From Candidatus Galloscillospira excrementavium (lineage in GTDB: Bacteria > Bacillota > Clostridia > Oscillospirales > Oscillospiraceae): DNA of 17,834 bases. A model generated the notes under the pieces. It had not been told where the DNA came from. It did not search any database and saw only the letters and a program-made list of their open reading frames with translations. Of this stretch, positions 6,940-14,143 are shown piece by piece. The first letter of the stretch is position 1. Each line of letters opens with the position of its first letter. A program made the position numbers and the translations under genes. The stretch lies in NCBI GenBank assembly GCA_018711785.1, contig DVHW01000012.1, positions 1-17,834 on the forward strand, in the 5' to 3' direction.

Positions 6940-7650
6940 ATGACGGTAAAAATCGCTATTGTAGAGGATGAGGCGGCATCGGCTCAGCTGCTGGAGGAGT
7001 GCCTTCTCCGCTACCGGACGGAGGCCGGTGCAGAGATGATGATCACCCGCTTCTCCAATGCAGAGGAGCTCCTAAGGGACTACCGCGGGGAGTTCGACCT
7101 TCTCTTCATGGACGTGGACATGCCGGGCATAAACGGCATTGACGCCAGCCGCCGCCTGCGGGAGATGGACAGCCGGGTGGTGTTGATCTTCGTGACCAAC
7201 CTGGCCCAGTACGCCATCTACGGCTACGAGGTGGACGCCCTGGACTACATCCTCAAGCCGGTGAACTACTACGCCCTCAAGCTCAAGCTCCGCAAGGCCC
7301 TGGAGGTGGTGCGCAGCCGCGCGCCCGCCCTGATGATGCTCCCGTGCGAGGGGGGCGTCCGGTACCTGAACAGCACGGAGATCTGCTATGTGGAGGTCCA
7401 GGGGCACGAGCTCATCTACCACACCGCGTCGGGGGAGCGGCTGCGGACCTCCGGCGCCCTGAAGCAGGCGGAGGCCAAGCTGGGCGGCGGCTTCTTCCGG
7501 TGCAACTACTGCTACCTGGTCAATTTCTCCTATGTCACGAAGGTGTCGGGGAATCTGGTGACCGTGGGCGGGGAGGAGCTCCAGATCAGCCGGAACCGCC
7601 GCAAGGCCTTCTTGCAGCAGCTGTCGCAGTTTTACGGAAAGGGGGGATGA
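6940..7650 (+). CDS. LytTR-family response regulator, cluster 2
   Basis: The protein has 236 aa and is a close paralogue of the regulator at 1042. The receiver has VEDE near residues 8-11, phospho-acceptor D58 in LLFMDVDMPG, VTNLAQYAIYGYEVDALDY and the conserved lysine in ILKPVNYYA. The LytTR domain has ICYVEVQGHELIYHT, NYCYLVNFSYVTKV and LQISRNRRKAF. ATG 6940 is preceded by GGGAGGAGGG; the open frame extends upstream to 6877 but has no ribosome-binding site there. The kinase starts 3 nt after its stop. By analogy with AgrA/ComE-type proteins it should activate the effector operon through the repeats at 8937-8968. Confidence 0.94.
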   Translation: MTVKIAIVEDEAASAQLLEECLLRYRTEAGAEMMITRFSNAEELLRDYRGEFDLLFMDVDMPGINGIDASRRLREMDSRVVLIFVTNLAQYAIYGYEVDALDYILKPVNYYALKLKLRKALEVVRSRAPALMMLPCEGGVRYLNSTEICYVEVQGHELIYHTASGERLRTSGALKQAEAKLGGGFFRCNYCYLVNFSYVTKVSGNLVTVGGEELQISRNRRKAFLQQLSQFYGKGG

Positions 7651-7653
7651 GAG

Positions 7654-8937
7654 GTGGTACAGTTTCTGTTCAGCAGGATGTTTTTCATCGACATCCTGCT
7701 CATCGCCCTGATCCTCACCCTCCGCCTGCCCAAGCGGGACCGGTTCCCCCTGCGGCTGGTGGCCGCGGCGGCGGTCTGTCTGGCGATCTCCGTCGGCTGG
7801 GGCTTCCTGTTCCGGAATGTCAGCCCGGACGCCATGGGCATGGCCATCCTGAACTACCTGGGGATCTTTCTCATCGTCATGCTGGCGGTCTGGTTCTGCC
7901 TCCAGATCAGCGGATGGAGCCTCATCTACATTGGCGCGGCCACCTACTTCATCCAACACATCTCGGTCCGCATCGAGGGCCTGCTCCCCCTTCCGCCCGA
8001 GCAGAACCTGCCCGCGCTGCTGTTCCACGTGGGGGTGGTGCTGGTCCTGGCCCTGCTGGCCTACGGGCTGTTCTTCCGGAGGGTGGAGTACCATATCCTC
8101 AGCCGGCTCAAGCTGCACCAGGTAGCCCCCATCTGGATCATCATGTGCCTGATGTGCCTGGTCCTGAGCTCCTACGCCAGCAAGGCCGGGGAGTACAGCC
8201 TCTCGTTCCGGCTGGCCGACCTGCTGTGCAGTGTGGTGGGCCTGCTCTACCAGTACAGCCTTTATCAGGTGGCCGGCGCCCAGCGGGAGGCGGAGAGCAT
8301 CCAGCTCCTGCTCCAGCAGGGGAGAAAGCAGTATGAGCTCTCGAAGGACAGCATCGAGCGGGTGAACATCAAGTGCCACGACCTGCGCCACCAGATCCGG
8401 CAGTTCCGCCAGGCGGGGCAGCTGGACGAGGCGGCGGTGCGGGAGATGGAGGCCGCCATCGACGACTACGACGCCAAGGTGGAGACCGGCAACACGGCGC
8501 TGGACGTCATCCTGACCGAGAAGCGCTCCCTCTGTGCCGAGAAGGGCATCGGCTTCACCTGCATGGCGGACGGCCGGGGCCTGGCCCGCATCGAGCCGGC
8601 CGACCTCTACGCGCTGTTCGGCAACGCCCTGGACAACGCCATCGAGGCGGCGGAGGGGCTCCAGGACGAGGCGAAAAAACAGATCGCCCTGACCGTGCGC
8701 CAGGTGGGGGAGTTCAGCTCGGTCCACCTGCAGAACTACACCGACCGCCAGCTGGTGATGGCGGACGGGCTGCCCCTGACCAGCAAGGAGGACAAGTACA
8801 ACCACGGCTTCGGCGTGCGCAGCATGCAGCGGCTGGTGGAGAAGTACAGCGGGGAGCTCATCTTCCAGCAGGAGGACGACGTGGTGGACCTCTACCTCCT
8901 GCTGCCCTGCCGGCCGCCGGAGGAGCGGGAAAACTGA
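7654..8937 (+). CDS. GHKL-type sensor histidine kinase, cluster 2
   Basis: The protein has 427 aa. Residues 1-225 hold about six hydrophobic membrane segments (for example FFIDILLIALILTL, LRLVAAAAVCLAISVGW, GIFLIVMLAVWFCLQ, VGVVLVLALLAYGLFF, APIWIIMCLMCLVLSS). A short coiled coil follows, then the phospho-acceptor His242 in KCHDLRHQ, the N box with N324 and N328 in FGNALDNAIEA, and the G box KEDKYNHGFGVRS of a HATPase_c_5 domain. This is the AgrC/ComD/BlpH-like class, many members of which sense peptides, but no agrB, agrD or peptide exporter is nearby, so the ligand is open. It starts at GTG 7654, coupled to the regulator. It is intact, unlike its paralogue at 1752, and could also phosphorylate the cluster 1 regulator. 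Confidence 0.93.
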   Translation: MVQFLFSRMFFIDILLIALILTLRLPKRDRFPLRLVAAAAVCLAISVGWGFLFRNVSPDAMGMAILNYLGIFLIVMLAVWFCLQISGWSLIYIGAATYFIQHISVRIEGLLPLPPEQNLPALLFHVGVVLVLALLAYGLFFRRVEYHILSRLKLHQVAPIWIIMCLMCLVLSSYASKAGEYSLSFRLADLLCSVVGLLYQYSLYQVAGAQREAESIQLLLQQGRKQYELSKDSIERVNIKCHDLRHQIRQFRQAGQLDEAAVREMEAAIDDYDAKVETGNTALDVILTEKRSLCAEKGIGFTCMADGRGLARIEPADLYALFGNALDNAIEAAEGLQDEAKKQIALTVRQVGEFSSVHLQNYTDRQLVMADGLPLTSKEDKYNHGFGVRSMQRLVEKYSGELIFQQEDDVVDLYLLLPCRPPEEREN

Positions 8938-8968
8938 CAACTTATGAGCCCTGAAGCTACACCTTATG
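8937..8968 (+). promoter_or_regulatory. Candidate LytTR operator, cluster 2 effector operon
   Basis: The direct repeats ACAACTTATG (8937-8946) and ACACCTTATG (8959-8968) agree at 9 of 10 positions and are 22 bp apart. The promoter-proximal copy starts 41 bp before the -10 box at 9000, the same distance as in cluster 1. The shared core between clusters is ACA-NN-TTA-Y-G. The first repeat begins on the last base of the kinase stop codon. Confidence 0.6.
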
Positions 8969-8997
8969 CAGGAGTCATTGACTCCTGCATTTTTTTT
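8966..8997 (+). terminator. Terminator of the cluster 2 regulator-kinase operon
   Basis: A perfect stem ATGCAGGAGTC/GACTCCTGCAT with an ATT loop leads into a run of eight T (8990-8997). It lies 28 bp after the kinase stop. It overlaps the promoter-proximal operator repeat and holds the -35 box of the next promoter. Confidence 0.95.
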
Positions 8998-9005
8998 GCT
9001 AAACT
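8978..9005 (+). promoter_or_regulatory. Promoter of the GH3 - membrane protein - lipoprotein operon
   Basis: TTGACT (8978-8983), a 16-bp spacer and TAAACT (9000-9005) with an extended -10 TGC. The -35 box lies in the terminator hairpin and the spacer contains its T run. A palindrome, GTGCTTGAGCAC (9022-9033), lies just after the expected start site. The leader is about 150 nt and contains an unused Shine-Dalgarno-like AAAGGAGG (9054-9061) and a GC hairpin at 9076-9096. Confidence 0.6.
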
Positions 9006-9162
9006 GCAAGTGAGCTTGATTGTGCTTGAGCACGAAATGCGGGTTTTGCAGAGAAAGGAGGAGAGAGGAGGATCACTCGGGGCCCCGGCCCCGGAGAGAC
9101 CGGAAAATCAGAGGTCACGCGAGACACCACGCAGCACCCTGAAAAAAGGAGGAGGAAATCTG

Positions 9163-12117
9163 ATGAGTTCCAAAAAATCCGCTGTCTTCCGCGGCATCGC
9201 CGCCATCCTGGCGTTCCTGATGCCGGTCAGCATGACGCTGGCCACCCTTGCCTTCCAGTACGACGCCTGGCTGAACAACAACATCTTCGGCATCAACACA
9301 TCCTACGTGGTGGGCGGCAGCTCCGACGCGGCCATCTACTACCCCAATGACTACGGCTACGACAACTCCGCGCTGGTGGACGTCAACATCGACGCCGCCT
9401 CCTTCAACGTGGAGCTGGCCAGCGAGAGCGTGGTTCTCCTGCGCAACGAGAACGACGCCCTGCCCCTGAGCGGCGACAGCCGGGTCACCATCTTCGGAAA
9501 CGGCGCGGTGAACAGCGCGATGTATAAGCAGACCGCCCCGGACTACCTGGACTACGTCAGCTTCGTGGACGCCATGCAGACCGCCCTGGGCGCGGACAAC
9601 GTGAACACCACCCTCTGCGACAATGTGTACGCCCAGATGAGCAGCACCACCACCTCCAGCGTGGCCGAGGCGGCGCTGGCCGACGTGACCGCCTATGAGA
9701 GCACCTGGCAGAGTGACTACAACGACGCGGCCATCGCGGTCTTCTCCCGCACCGGCAGCGAGGGCAACGACCTGTATATGTACGCCTCCGACGACACCTA
9801 CGAGGACGGCTCCCCCCGCCACATGCTGGACCTGTCCACCAATGAGGAGGCCCTCATCAGCTACCTGGCCGAGCAGAAGGCCGCCGGTGTGTTTGACAAG
9901 ATCATTGTCATCATCGCCAGCGACTACGCCATGGAGCTGGGCTTCCTGGAGGAGTACGGCGTAGACGCCTGCGTCCACGCGGGCAACCTGGGCTCCTTCG
10001 GCTGCACTGGCCTGGCCCAGGTCCTGACCGGCGAGGTCAACCCCTCCGGCCACACGGCGGACACCTACGCCGCCAACAGCCTGTCCACCCCGGCGGTGGC
10101 CTACTCCACCGTGGAGACCACCCAGCAGTGGACCAACGCCGACGAGGTGATGGAGCGCAACCCCCTGGTCAACGACAGCAACGGCGGCACCATCATCAAC
10201 TACGTCATCTACGCCGAGGGCATCTATGTGGGCTACAAGTACTACGAGACCCGCTATGAGGACGTGGTGATGGGCACCGGAAACGCCGCCTCCTCCGTGG
10301 GCTCCACCGACGGCGGGGCCTGGAGCTACGCCAATGAGATCGTCTACCCCTTCGGTTACGGCCTGAGCTACACCACCTTCAGCAAGGTTCTGGACAGCGT
10401 GGCCTATGACGAGGCGAGCGACGCCTATCAGGTCACCGTCACCGTCACCAACACCGGCGATGTGGCGGGCAAGGACGTGGTGGAGATCTACGCCCAGACC
10501 CCCTACGGCGACTACGAGAAGGAGAACCTGGTGGAGAAGGCCTCGGTGAACCTGGTGGGCTACGCCAAGACCAGCTCCCTGGAGCCCGGGGCCAGTGAGA
10601 CCGTCACCGTGGAGGTGCCCCGCTACTTCCTGGCCAGCTATGACGAGAACGGCGCCGAGACCTACATCCTCAGCCAGGGGCAGTACTACCTGGCCGTGGG
10701 GGACGACGCCCACGACGCCCTGAACAATATCCTCTCCGCCAAGGGCTACACCACCGCCGACGGCATGACCGCCGACGGGAACGCCGCCCTGACCTATGGC
10801 TGGGAGCAGGAGGAGCTGGACGCCGAGACCTACTCCACCTCCATCTACACCGGCGTGGAGGTCACCAACCTCTTTGACAACTCCGACATCAACTACTACG
10901 GCTACGACTTCGCCTACCTGACCCGGAACGACTGGGAGGGCACCTACCCGGTGGAGGCCATCGCCTACGAGGCCACCGACGCCATCATCGACAGCCTGTC
11001 CAACTTCGACTACGAGACCCCGGCGGACGCCCCCTCGGTGGACGACTTCACCCAGGGCGCGGACAACGGCCTGACCCTGGACATGATGATCGGCCTGGAC
11101 TACGACGACCCCCAGTGGGAGACCTTCCTGGACCAGATGACGGTGGAGCAGATGGCAAACCTCATCACCGACAACCTGAGCGTCACCATCGTGCCGGAGC
11201 TCAACATCCCGGGCACCAGCCACATTGACGACGAGAACATGTCCGGCGGCCAGTTCAACTTCATCAGCCACGCCGCCCAGGGCCGCGCCTGGAACATGGA
11301 GCTGGCCGAGGAGCGGGGCTACTACATGGGCCTCATCGCCCAGCTCAACGGCTACGACGAGATCTGGGCGGGCTCCTGCAACTTCCACCGCACCCAGTTC
11401 AACGGCCGCTTCTCCCAGTACTACTCCGAGGACGCCACCCTGGACTACTGGACCTGCTACTATGAGGCCAAGGGCATGCAGGCCACCGGCGCCATCTTCT
11501 GCGCCAAGCACTCTGCCTGCAACGACCAGGAGACCGGCCGTACCGGCCTGAGCGTCTTCCTCACCGAGCAGACCCTGCGGGAGATCTACATGCGGGCCTT
11601 CGAGGGCGCCTTCGCCCACGAGGACGGGGCCATGAGCACCATGACCTCCCTGGGCCGCATCGGCACCCGGCTGGCCAAGAACAACGCCGCCTACCTGACC
11701 GACCTGCTGCGGGGCGAATGGGGCTTTGAGGGCCACGTCACCTCCGACGGCTATGTCTCCACGGGCTACTTCCAGAACACCTACGAGGAGCTGGTGGCCG
11801 GCATGGACTACTCCTGCATCGACACCGGCGGCGTCAACGCGGCCCGGATGATCGAGGGCGTCGAGGGCGGCGACGGGTATCTGCTCCAGATCCTGCGCCA
11901 GTCCGCCCACCGCAACCTCTATGTCATGACCCACACCTCCCGCATGAACGGCCTGGGCGAGGGCGGCGGCACCGTGGTCACCATCCTGCCCGCCTGGGAG
12001 CAGGCGGTGCTCTTCCTCAACGTGGGGGTCATCGCCGGCCTGGTGGTGTTCGTGGTCCTGAGCATCGTGACCTACAAGAACAAGAAGAAAACGCCCACCC
12101 ATACGGCGGCGCACTAA
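9163..12117 (+). CDS. Membrane-tethered family 3 glycoside hydrolase, reversed domain order
   Basis: The protein has 984 aa. An uncleaved-looking hydrophobic segment spans about 9-31. A GH3 C-terminal-type domain follows (about 83-395: ASESVVLLRNENDALPL, VTIFGNGAVN, SRTGSEGND with E200, ending VYPFGYGLSYTTF), then an Fn3-like domain (about 407-530). The (beta/alpha)8 barrel comes last (about 636-900), with FHRTQFNGRFSQYYSED, AKHSACNDQETGR (K782, H783) and GFEGHVTSDGYV, where D862 sits at the nucleophile position. A C-terminal helix (about 949-971) ends in KNKKK. The catalytic domains should face outward. Reversed order is known for some Ruminococcus and Butyrivibrio beta-glucosidases. The usual DGP loop reads DDENMSGG, so specificity may differ. 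ATG 9163 has AAAGGAGGAGG upstream; an in-frame ATG at 8944 lacks a ribosome-binding site and crosses the terminator. Confidence 0.9.
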   Translation: MSSKKSAVFRGIAAILAFLMPVSMTLATLAFQYDAWLNNNIFGINTSYVVGGSSDAAIYYPNDYGYDNSALVDVNIDAASFNVELASESVVLLRNENDALPLSGDSRVTIFGNGAVNSAMYKQTAPDYLDYVSFVDAMQTALGADNVNTTLCDNVYAQMSSTTTSSVAEAALADVTAYESTWQSDYNDAAIAVFSRTGSEGNDLYMYASDDTYEDGSPRHMLDLSTNEEALISYLAEQKAAGVFDKIIVIIASDYAMELGFLEEYGVDACVHAGNLGSFGCTGLAQVLTGEVNPSGHTADTYAANSLSTPAVAYSTVETTQQWTNADEVMERNPLVNDSNGGTIINYVIYAEGIYVGYKYYETRYEDVVMGTGNAASSVGSTDGGAWSYANEIVYPFGYGLSYTTFSKVLDSVAYDEASDAYQVTVTVTNTGDVAGKDVVEIYAQTPYGDYEKENLVEKASVNLVGYAKTSSLEPGASETVTVEVPRYFLASYDENGAETYILSQGQYYLAVGDDAHDALNNILSAKGYTTADGMTADGNAALTYGWEQEELDAETYSTSIYTGVEVTNLFDNSDINYYGYDFAYLTRNDWEGTYPVEAIAYEATDAIIDSLSNFDYETPADAPSVDDFTQGADNGLTLDMMIGLDYDDPQWETFLDQMTVEQMANLITDNLSVTIVPELNIPGTSHIDDENMSGGQFNFISHAAQGRAWNMELAEERGYYMGLIAQLNGYDEIWAGSCNFHRTQFNGRFSQYYSEDATLDYWTCYYEAKGMQATGAIFCAKHSACNDQETGRTGLSVFLTEQTLREIYMRAFEGAFAHEDGAMSTMTSLGRIGTRLAKNNAAYLTDLLRGEWGFEGHVTSDGYVSTGYFQNTYEELVAGMDYSCIDTGGVNAARMIEGVEGGDGYLLQILRQSAHRNLYVMTHTSRMNGLGEGGGTVVTILPAWEQAVLFLNVGVIAGLVVFVVLSIVTYKNKKKTPTHTAAH

Positions 12118-12135
12118 GGTAAGGAGGGAACATCC

Positions 12136-12552
12136 ATGACTCTGAGTATCAAAGGCAGGGGAGCCAGCGTGAAGCTCAGCCTCGCCGCGGCGGCGGTGGG
12201 CCTGATCTCGCTGATTGCGTTCCTCATCTACGGCGCGGTGTACCCCGTCTATGCCGACTTTGGCGTGGGGATCTTCCTGCTGCTGGGCGTGCTGGGCTAT
12301 TTGGCCTACGCCTTCTTCGACCTGCCGGTGCTGGATTTCGCCCCGCTGGCGGCGGTGTTCTGCACCAGCTTCGGCATGGGCCTGTTCGCCCTCAACGCCT
12401 ACCCCGTCCTGGGCGACTGGTACGGCAACTTCAATATGTACGGCTCCGAGGGCGGCATCGTCCCCGTCATCATCATCCTGGCCATCACCCTGGTCTCCAT
12501 CGTGTGCGGGATCGTGACCTGCTTTACCCGCAAGCAGAAGGGGGGAAACTGA
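12136..12552 (+). CDS. Small four-helix membrane protein of the GH3 operon
   Basis: The protein has 138 aa with about four hydrophobic segments: LSLAAAAVGLISLIAFLIYG, VGIFLLLGVLGYLAYAFF, FAPLAAVFCTSFGMGLFAL and GIVPVIIILAITLVSIVCGI. It ends in a basic RKQKGGN tail. The loop YGNFNMYGSEGG between helices 3 and 4 probably faces outside. I recognise no family. It lies 18 nt after the GH3 gene and 1 nt before the lipoprotein gene, with TAAGGAGGGAAC before its ATG, so the three are one operon. It may be an accessory or anchoring subunit for the GH3 protein or lipoprotein; that is inference from context. The equivalent gene is lost from cluster 1. Confidence 0.85.
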   Translation: MTLSIKGRGASVKLSLAAAAVGLISLIAFLIYGAVYPVYADFGVGIFLLLGVLGYLAYAFFDLPVLDFAPLAAVFCTSFGMGLFALNAYPVLGDWYGNFNMYGSEGGIVPVIIILAITLVSIVCGIVTCFTRKQKGGN

Positions 12553-12553
12553 C

Positions 12554-13942
12554 ATGAAGAAGAGACTTCTTGCCGCGGCCCTGGCGGCGGGCCTGTGCCT
12601 GACCCTGGCCGGCTGCTCCACCTCGCTGGCCGACAACACCGGTATTTATTTCTCCGAGATGGCGGAGAAGTTCGAGCTGCTGGGCAACAGCAGTCAGATC
12701 GACGCCTCCGGGACCGAGTCCGAGACCCCCACCGACACGGTGGACGACGGCCGGACCGCCCTGGCCGCCCCGGCCAACTGGTCGGTGGACGAGAGCGGCA
12801 ACTACACCTTTGACGCCGTGGACGGCGCCAGCTACTACATCATCTACATGTACGACACCCTGAGCGACAGCACCTCCTACGCCTACATGAGTCCCAACCT
12901 GAACGACGACGGCAGCAGCACCTACTCCGGCGCCCTCAGCGACCTGTTCGACTACTGCTACGGCCTGTATGACGCCGAGGTGGTGGCCTACCCTGCGGTG
13001 GGCGAGGACACCTACCGCCGGTCCGACCCGGCCCACTGCGACTTCTCCGTGGTGGGCGAGGTGCCGGAGGCCAATGTGGGCTACCTGTGGGACTGCTTCA
13101 CCGGCACGTTGGGCATCGAGCTTCTCAACATCGAGGACTACGGCGCCTCCTCCTTCCCAACCTCGGTGGAGGTGACCTTCACCAACCAGGCGGACGCCTC
13201 CGACGTCATCACCCTGGGCTTTGAGAATGCCTCCATCGTGGACGACGTGTTCTACGCCTCCACCCAGGACGTCACCGTGGACGCCACCTACGACATCTCC
13301 GCCAGCCTGACCTGGAACGCCGAGATCGTGACCAACGCCGAGATGACCCTGGACCTGGGCAGCGTCACCACCGCCTCCAACAAGAACGCCATGACCGACG
13401 GGTACGGCTACCTCAACAGCGAGATCTACCTGTCCATGGACTACCCCATGGTGGTCACCGACTTTGACCCCGAGGCGGGCGGCTCCGCCGGGACCTGGTA
13501 CTTCTTCATCAACGCCTTTGTGACCAATAAGGGCGTGTCCATCCCCTCCACCTTCAAGGACTGCCTGAATTTCCAGGGCGAGAAGGGGAGCATGGGCGCC
13601 GAGTACCACGACGGCGAGGACGTGGAGTTCACCGTGACGCCCACGACCACCTCCGCCGGCTCCGCGTACAGCTATACCCTGGAGGTGGCGGGTCCCCGGG
13701 GCGTGGTGAGCCTGTTTGACGGCTTCTTCTACAACGACATGCCCGCCGGCACCGGCTCCCTGGAGCTCTACACCGACGGCACCTTCCTGATGACCATTGA
13801 CCCGCCCTCCGGCGAGTCGGGCGGCTTCGGCCCCCGGGGCCTGAGCGGCAGCTCCATCAGCGGACTGTGGGTAGAGAACGGGGACGGCACCCTGACCCTC
13901 TCCTACGACCACACCAGCGCGGCCCTGACCGAGACGGAATAA
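12554..13942 (+). CDS. Surface lipoprotein with Fn3-like and C-terminal beta domains
   Basis: The protein has 462 aa. A lipoprotein signal peptide ends in the lipobox LAGC, with Cys21 as the lipidated residue. After a Ser/Thr/Asp-rich linker comes an Fn3-like segment (about 75-175: APANWSVDESGNYTFDAVDG, then SYYIIYMYD), a middle region with YLNSEIYLSMDYPMVV, and a C-terminal beta domain (about 371-455) ending in SSISGLWVENGDGTLTLSY. That last domain recurs at the end of the chimeric protein of cluster 1. The protein is strongly acidic and rich in Tyr. No catalytic motif is visible, so a binding or scaffolding role at the outer face of the membrane is the most I can infer. It is the last gene of the GH3 operon, with GGGGGGAAACTGAC before the ATG. 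Confidence 0.88.
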   Translation: MKKRLLAAALAAGLCLTLAGCSTSLADNTGIYFSEMAEKFELLGNSSQIDASGTESETPTDTVDDGRTALAAPANWSVDESGNYTFDAVDGASYYIIYMYDTLSDSTSYAYMSPNLNDDGSSTYSGALSDLFDYCYGLYDAEVVAYPAVGEDTYRRSDPAHCDFSVVGEVPEANVGYLWDCFTGTLGIELLNIEDYGASSFPTSVEVTFTNQADASDVITLGFENASIVDDVFYASTQDVTVDATYDISASLTWNAEIVTNAEMTLDLGSVTTASNKNAMTDGYGYLNSEIYLSMDYPMVVTDFDPEAGGSAGTWYFFINAFVTNKGVSIPSTFKDCLNFQGEKGSMGAEYHDGEDVEFTVTPTTTSAGSAYSYTLEVAGPRGVVSLFDGFFYNDMPAGTGSLELYTDGTFLMTIDPPSGESGGFGPRGLSGSSISGLWVENGDGTLTLSYDHTSAALTETE

Positions 13943-13975
13943 CCGGCGCGTACAGTCAAATAAAGACACCGAACA

Positions 13976-14019
13976 AATACGGCGGAGAGCCCTGTTTCAG
14001 CAGGGCTCTCCGCCGTATT
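13976..14019 (+). terminator. Hairpin ending the cluster 2 effector operon
   Basis: A perfect 19-bp stem begins AATACGGCGGAGAGCCCTG, has a TTTCAG loop and is followed by CGCTTGG. The U tract is poor, so this is a strong structure but not a textbook intrinsic terminator. It lies 33 nt after the lipoprotein stop. Confidence 0.65.
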
Positions 14020-14024
14020 CGCTT

Positions 14025-14084
14025 GGATATCGCAGCTGTGGATACCGCGGGTGCAGGCTGTACCTCCACAGGTGCGAGGTATCC
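14025..14084. promoter_or_regulatory. Three GGATAYC motifs upstream of the stand-alone LytTR gene
   Basis: GGATATCGC (14025-14033) and GGATACCGC (14040-14048) are direct repeats 15 bp apart. GGTATCC (14078-14084) is the inverted third copy. TACCTC/GAGGTA (14061-14066 and 14076-14081) adds a nested dyad. All lie just upstream of the -35 box at 14093 and may be a regulator's binding region. The protein is unknown; self-regulation is a guess. Confidence 0.35.
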
Positions 14085-14092
14085 CGGCCCGC

Positions 14093-14121
14093 TTGCAATC
14101 GCGCCTCAGCGCCGATATACT
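14093..14121 (+). promoter_or_regulatory. Promoter of the stand-alone LytTR gene
   Basis: TTGCAA (14093-14098), a 17-bp spacer and TATACT (14116-14121). Transcription would begin near 14128, only a few bases before the Shine-Dalgarno GGGAGGG, giving a very short leader. Confidence 0.75.
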
Positions 14122-14143
14122 GGATGAAAAGGGAGGGATGTCC

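Noticed and set aside
8944..9162. N-terminal extension of the GH3 protein from ATG 8944
   Set aside because: The frame is open, but there is no Shine-Dalgarno before 8944, the region crosses the terminator and promoter, and the peptide lacks homology. ATG 9163 has an excellent ribosome-binding site and is followed directly by the hydrophobic segment.
9115..12639. Very long open frame on the minus strand (1174 codons) opposite the GH3 gene
   Set aside because: Its composition is the Val/Gly/His/Ala-rich pattern of antisense to GC-rich coding DNA, with no domain and no ribosome-binding site. The plus strand has a recognisable enzyme. The same holds for minus-strand frames at 7072-9033, 3138-4328, 12524-13969 and 1734-2903.
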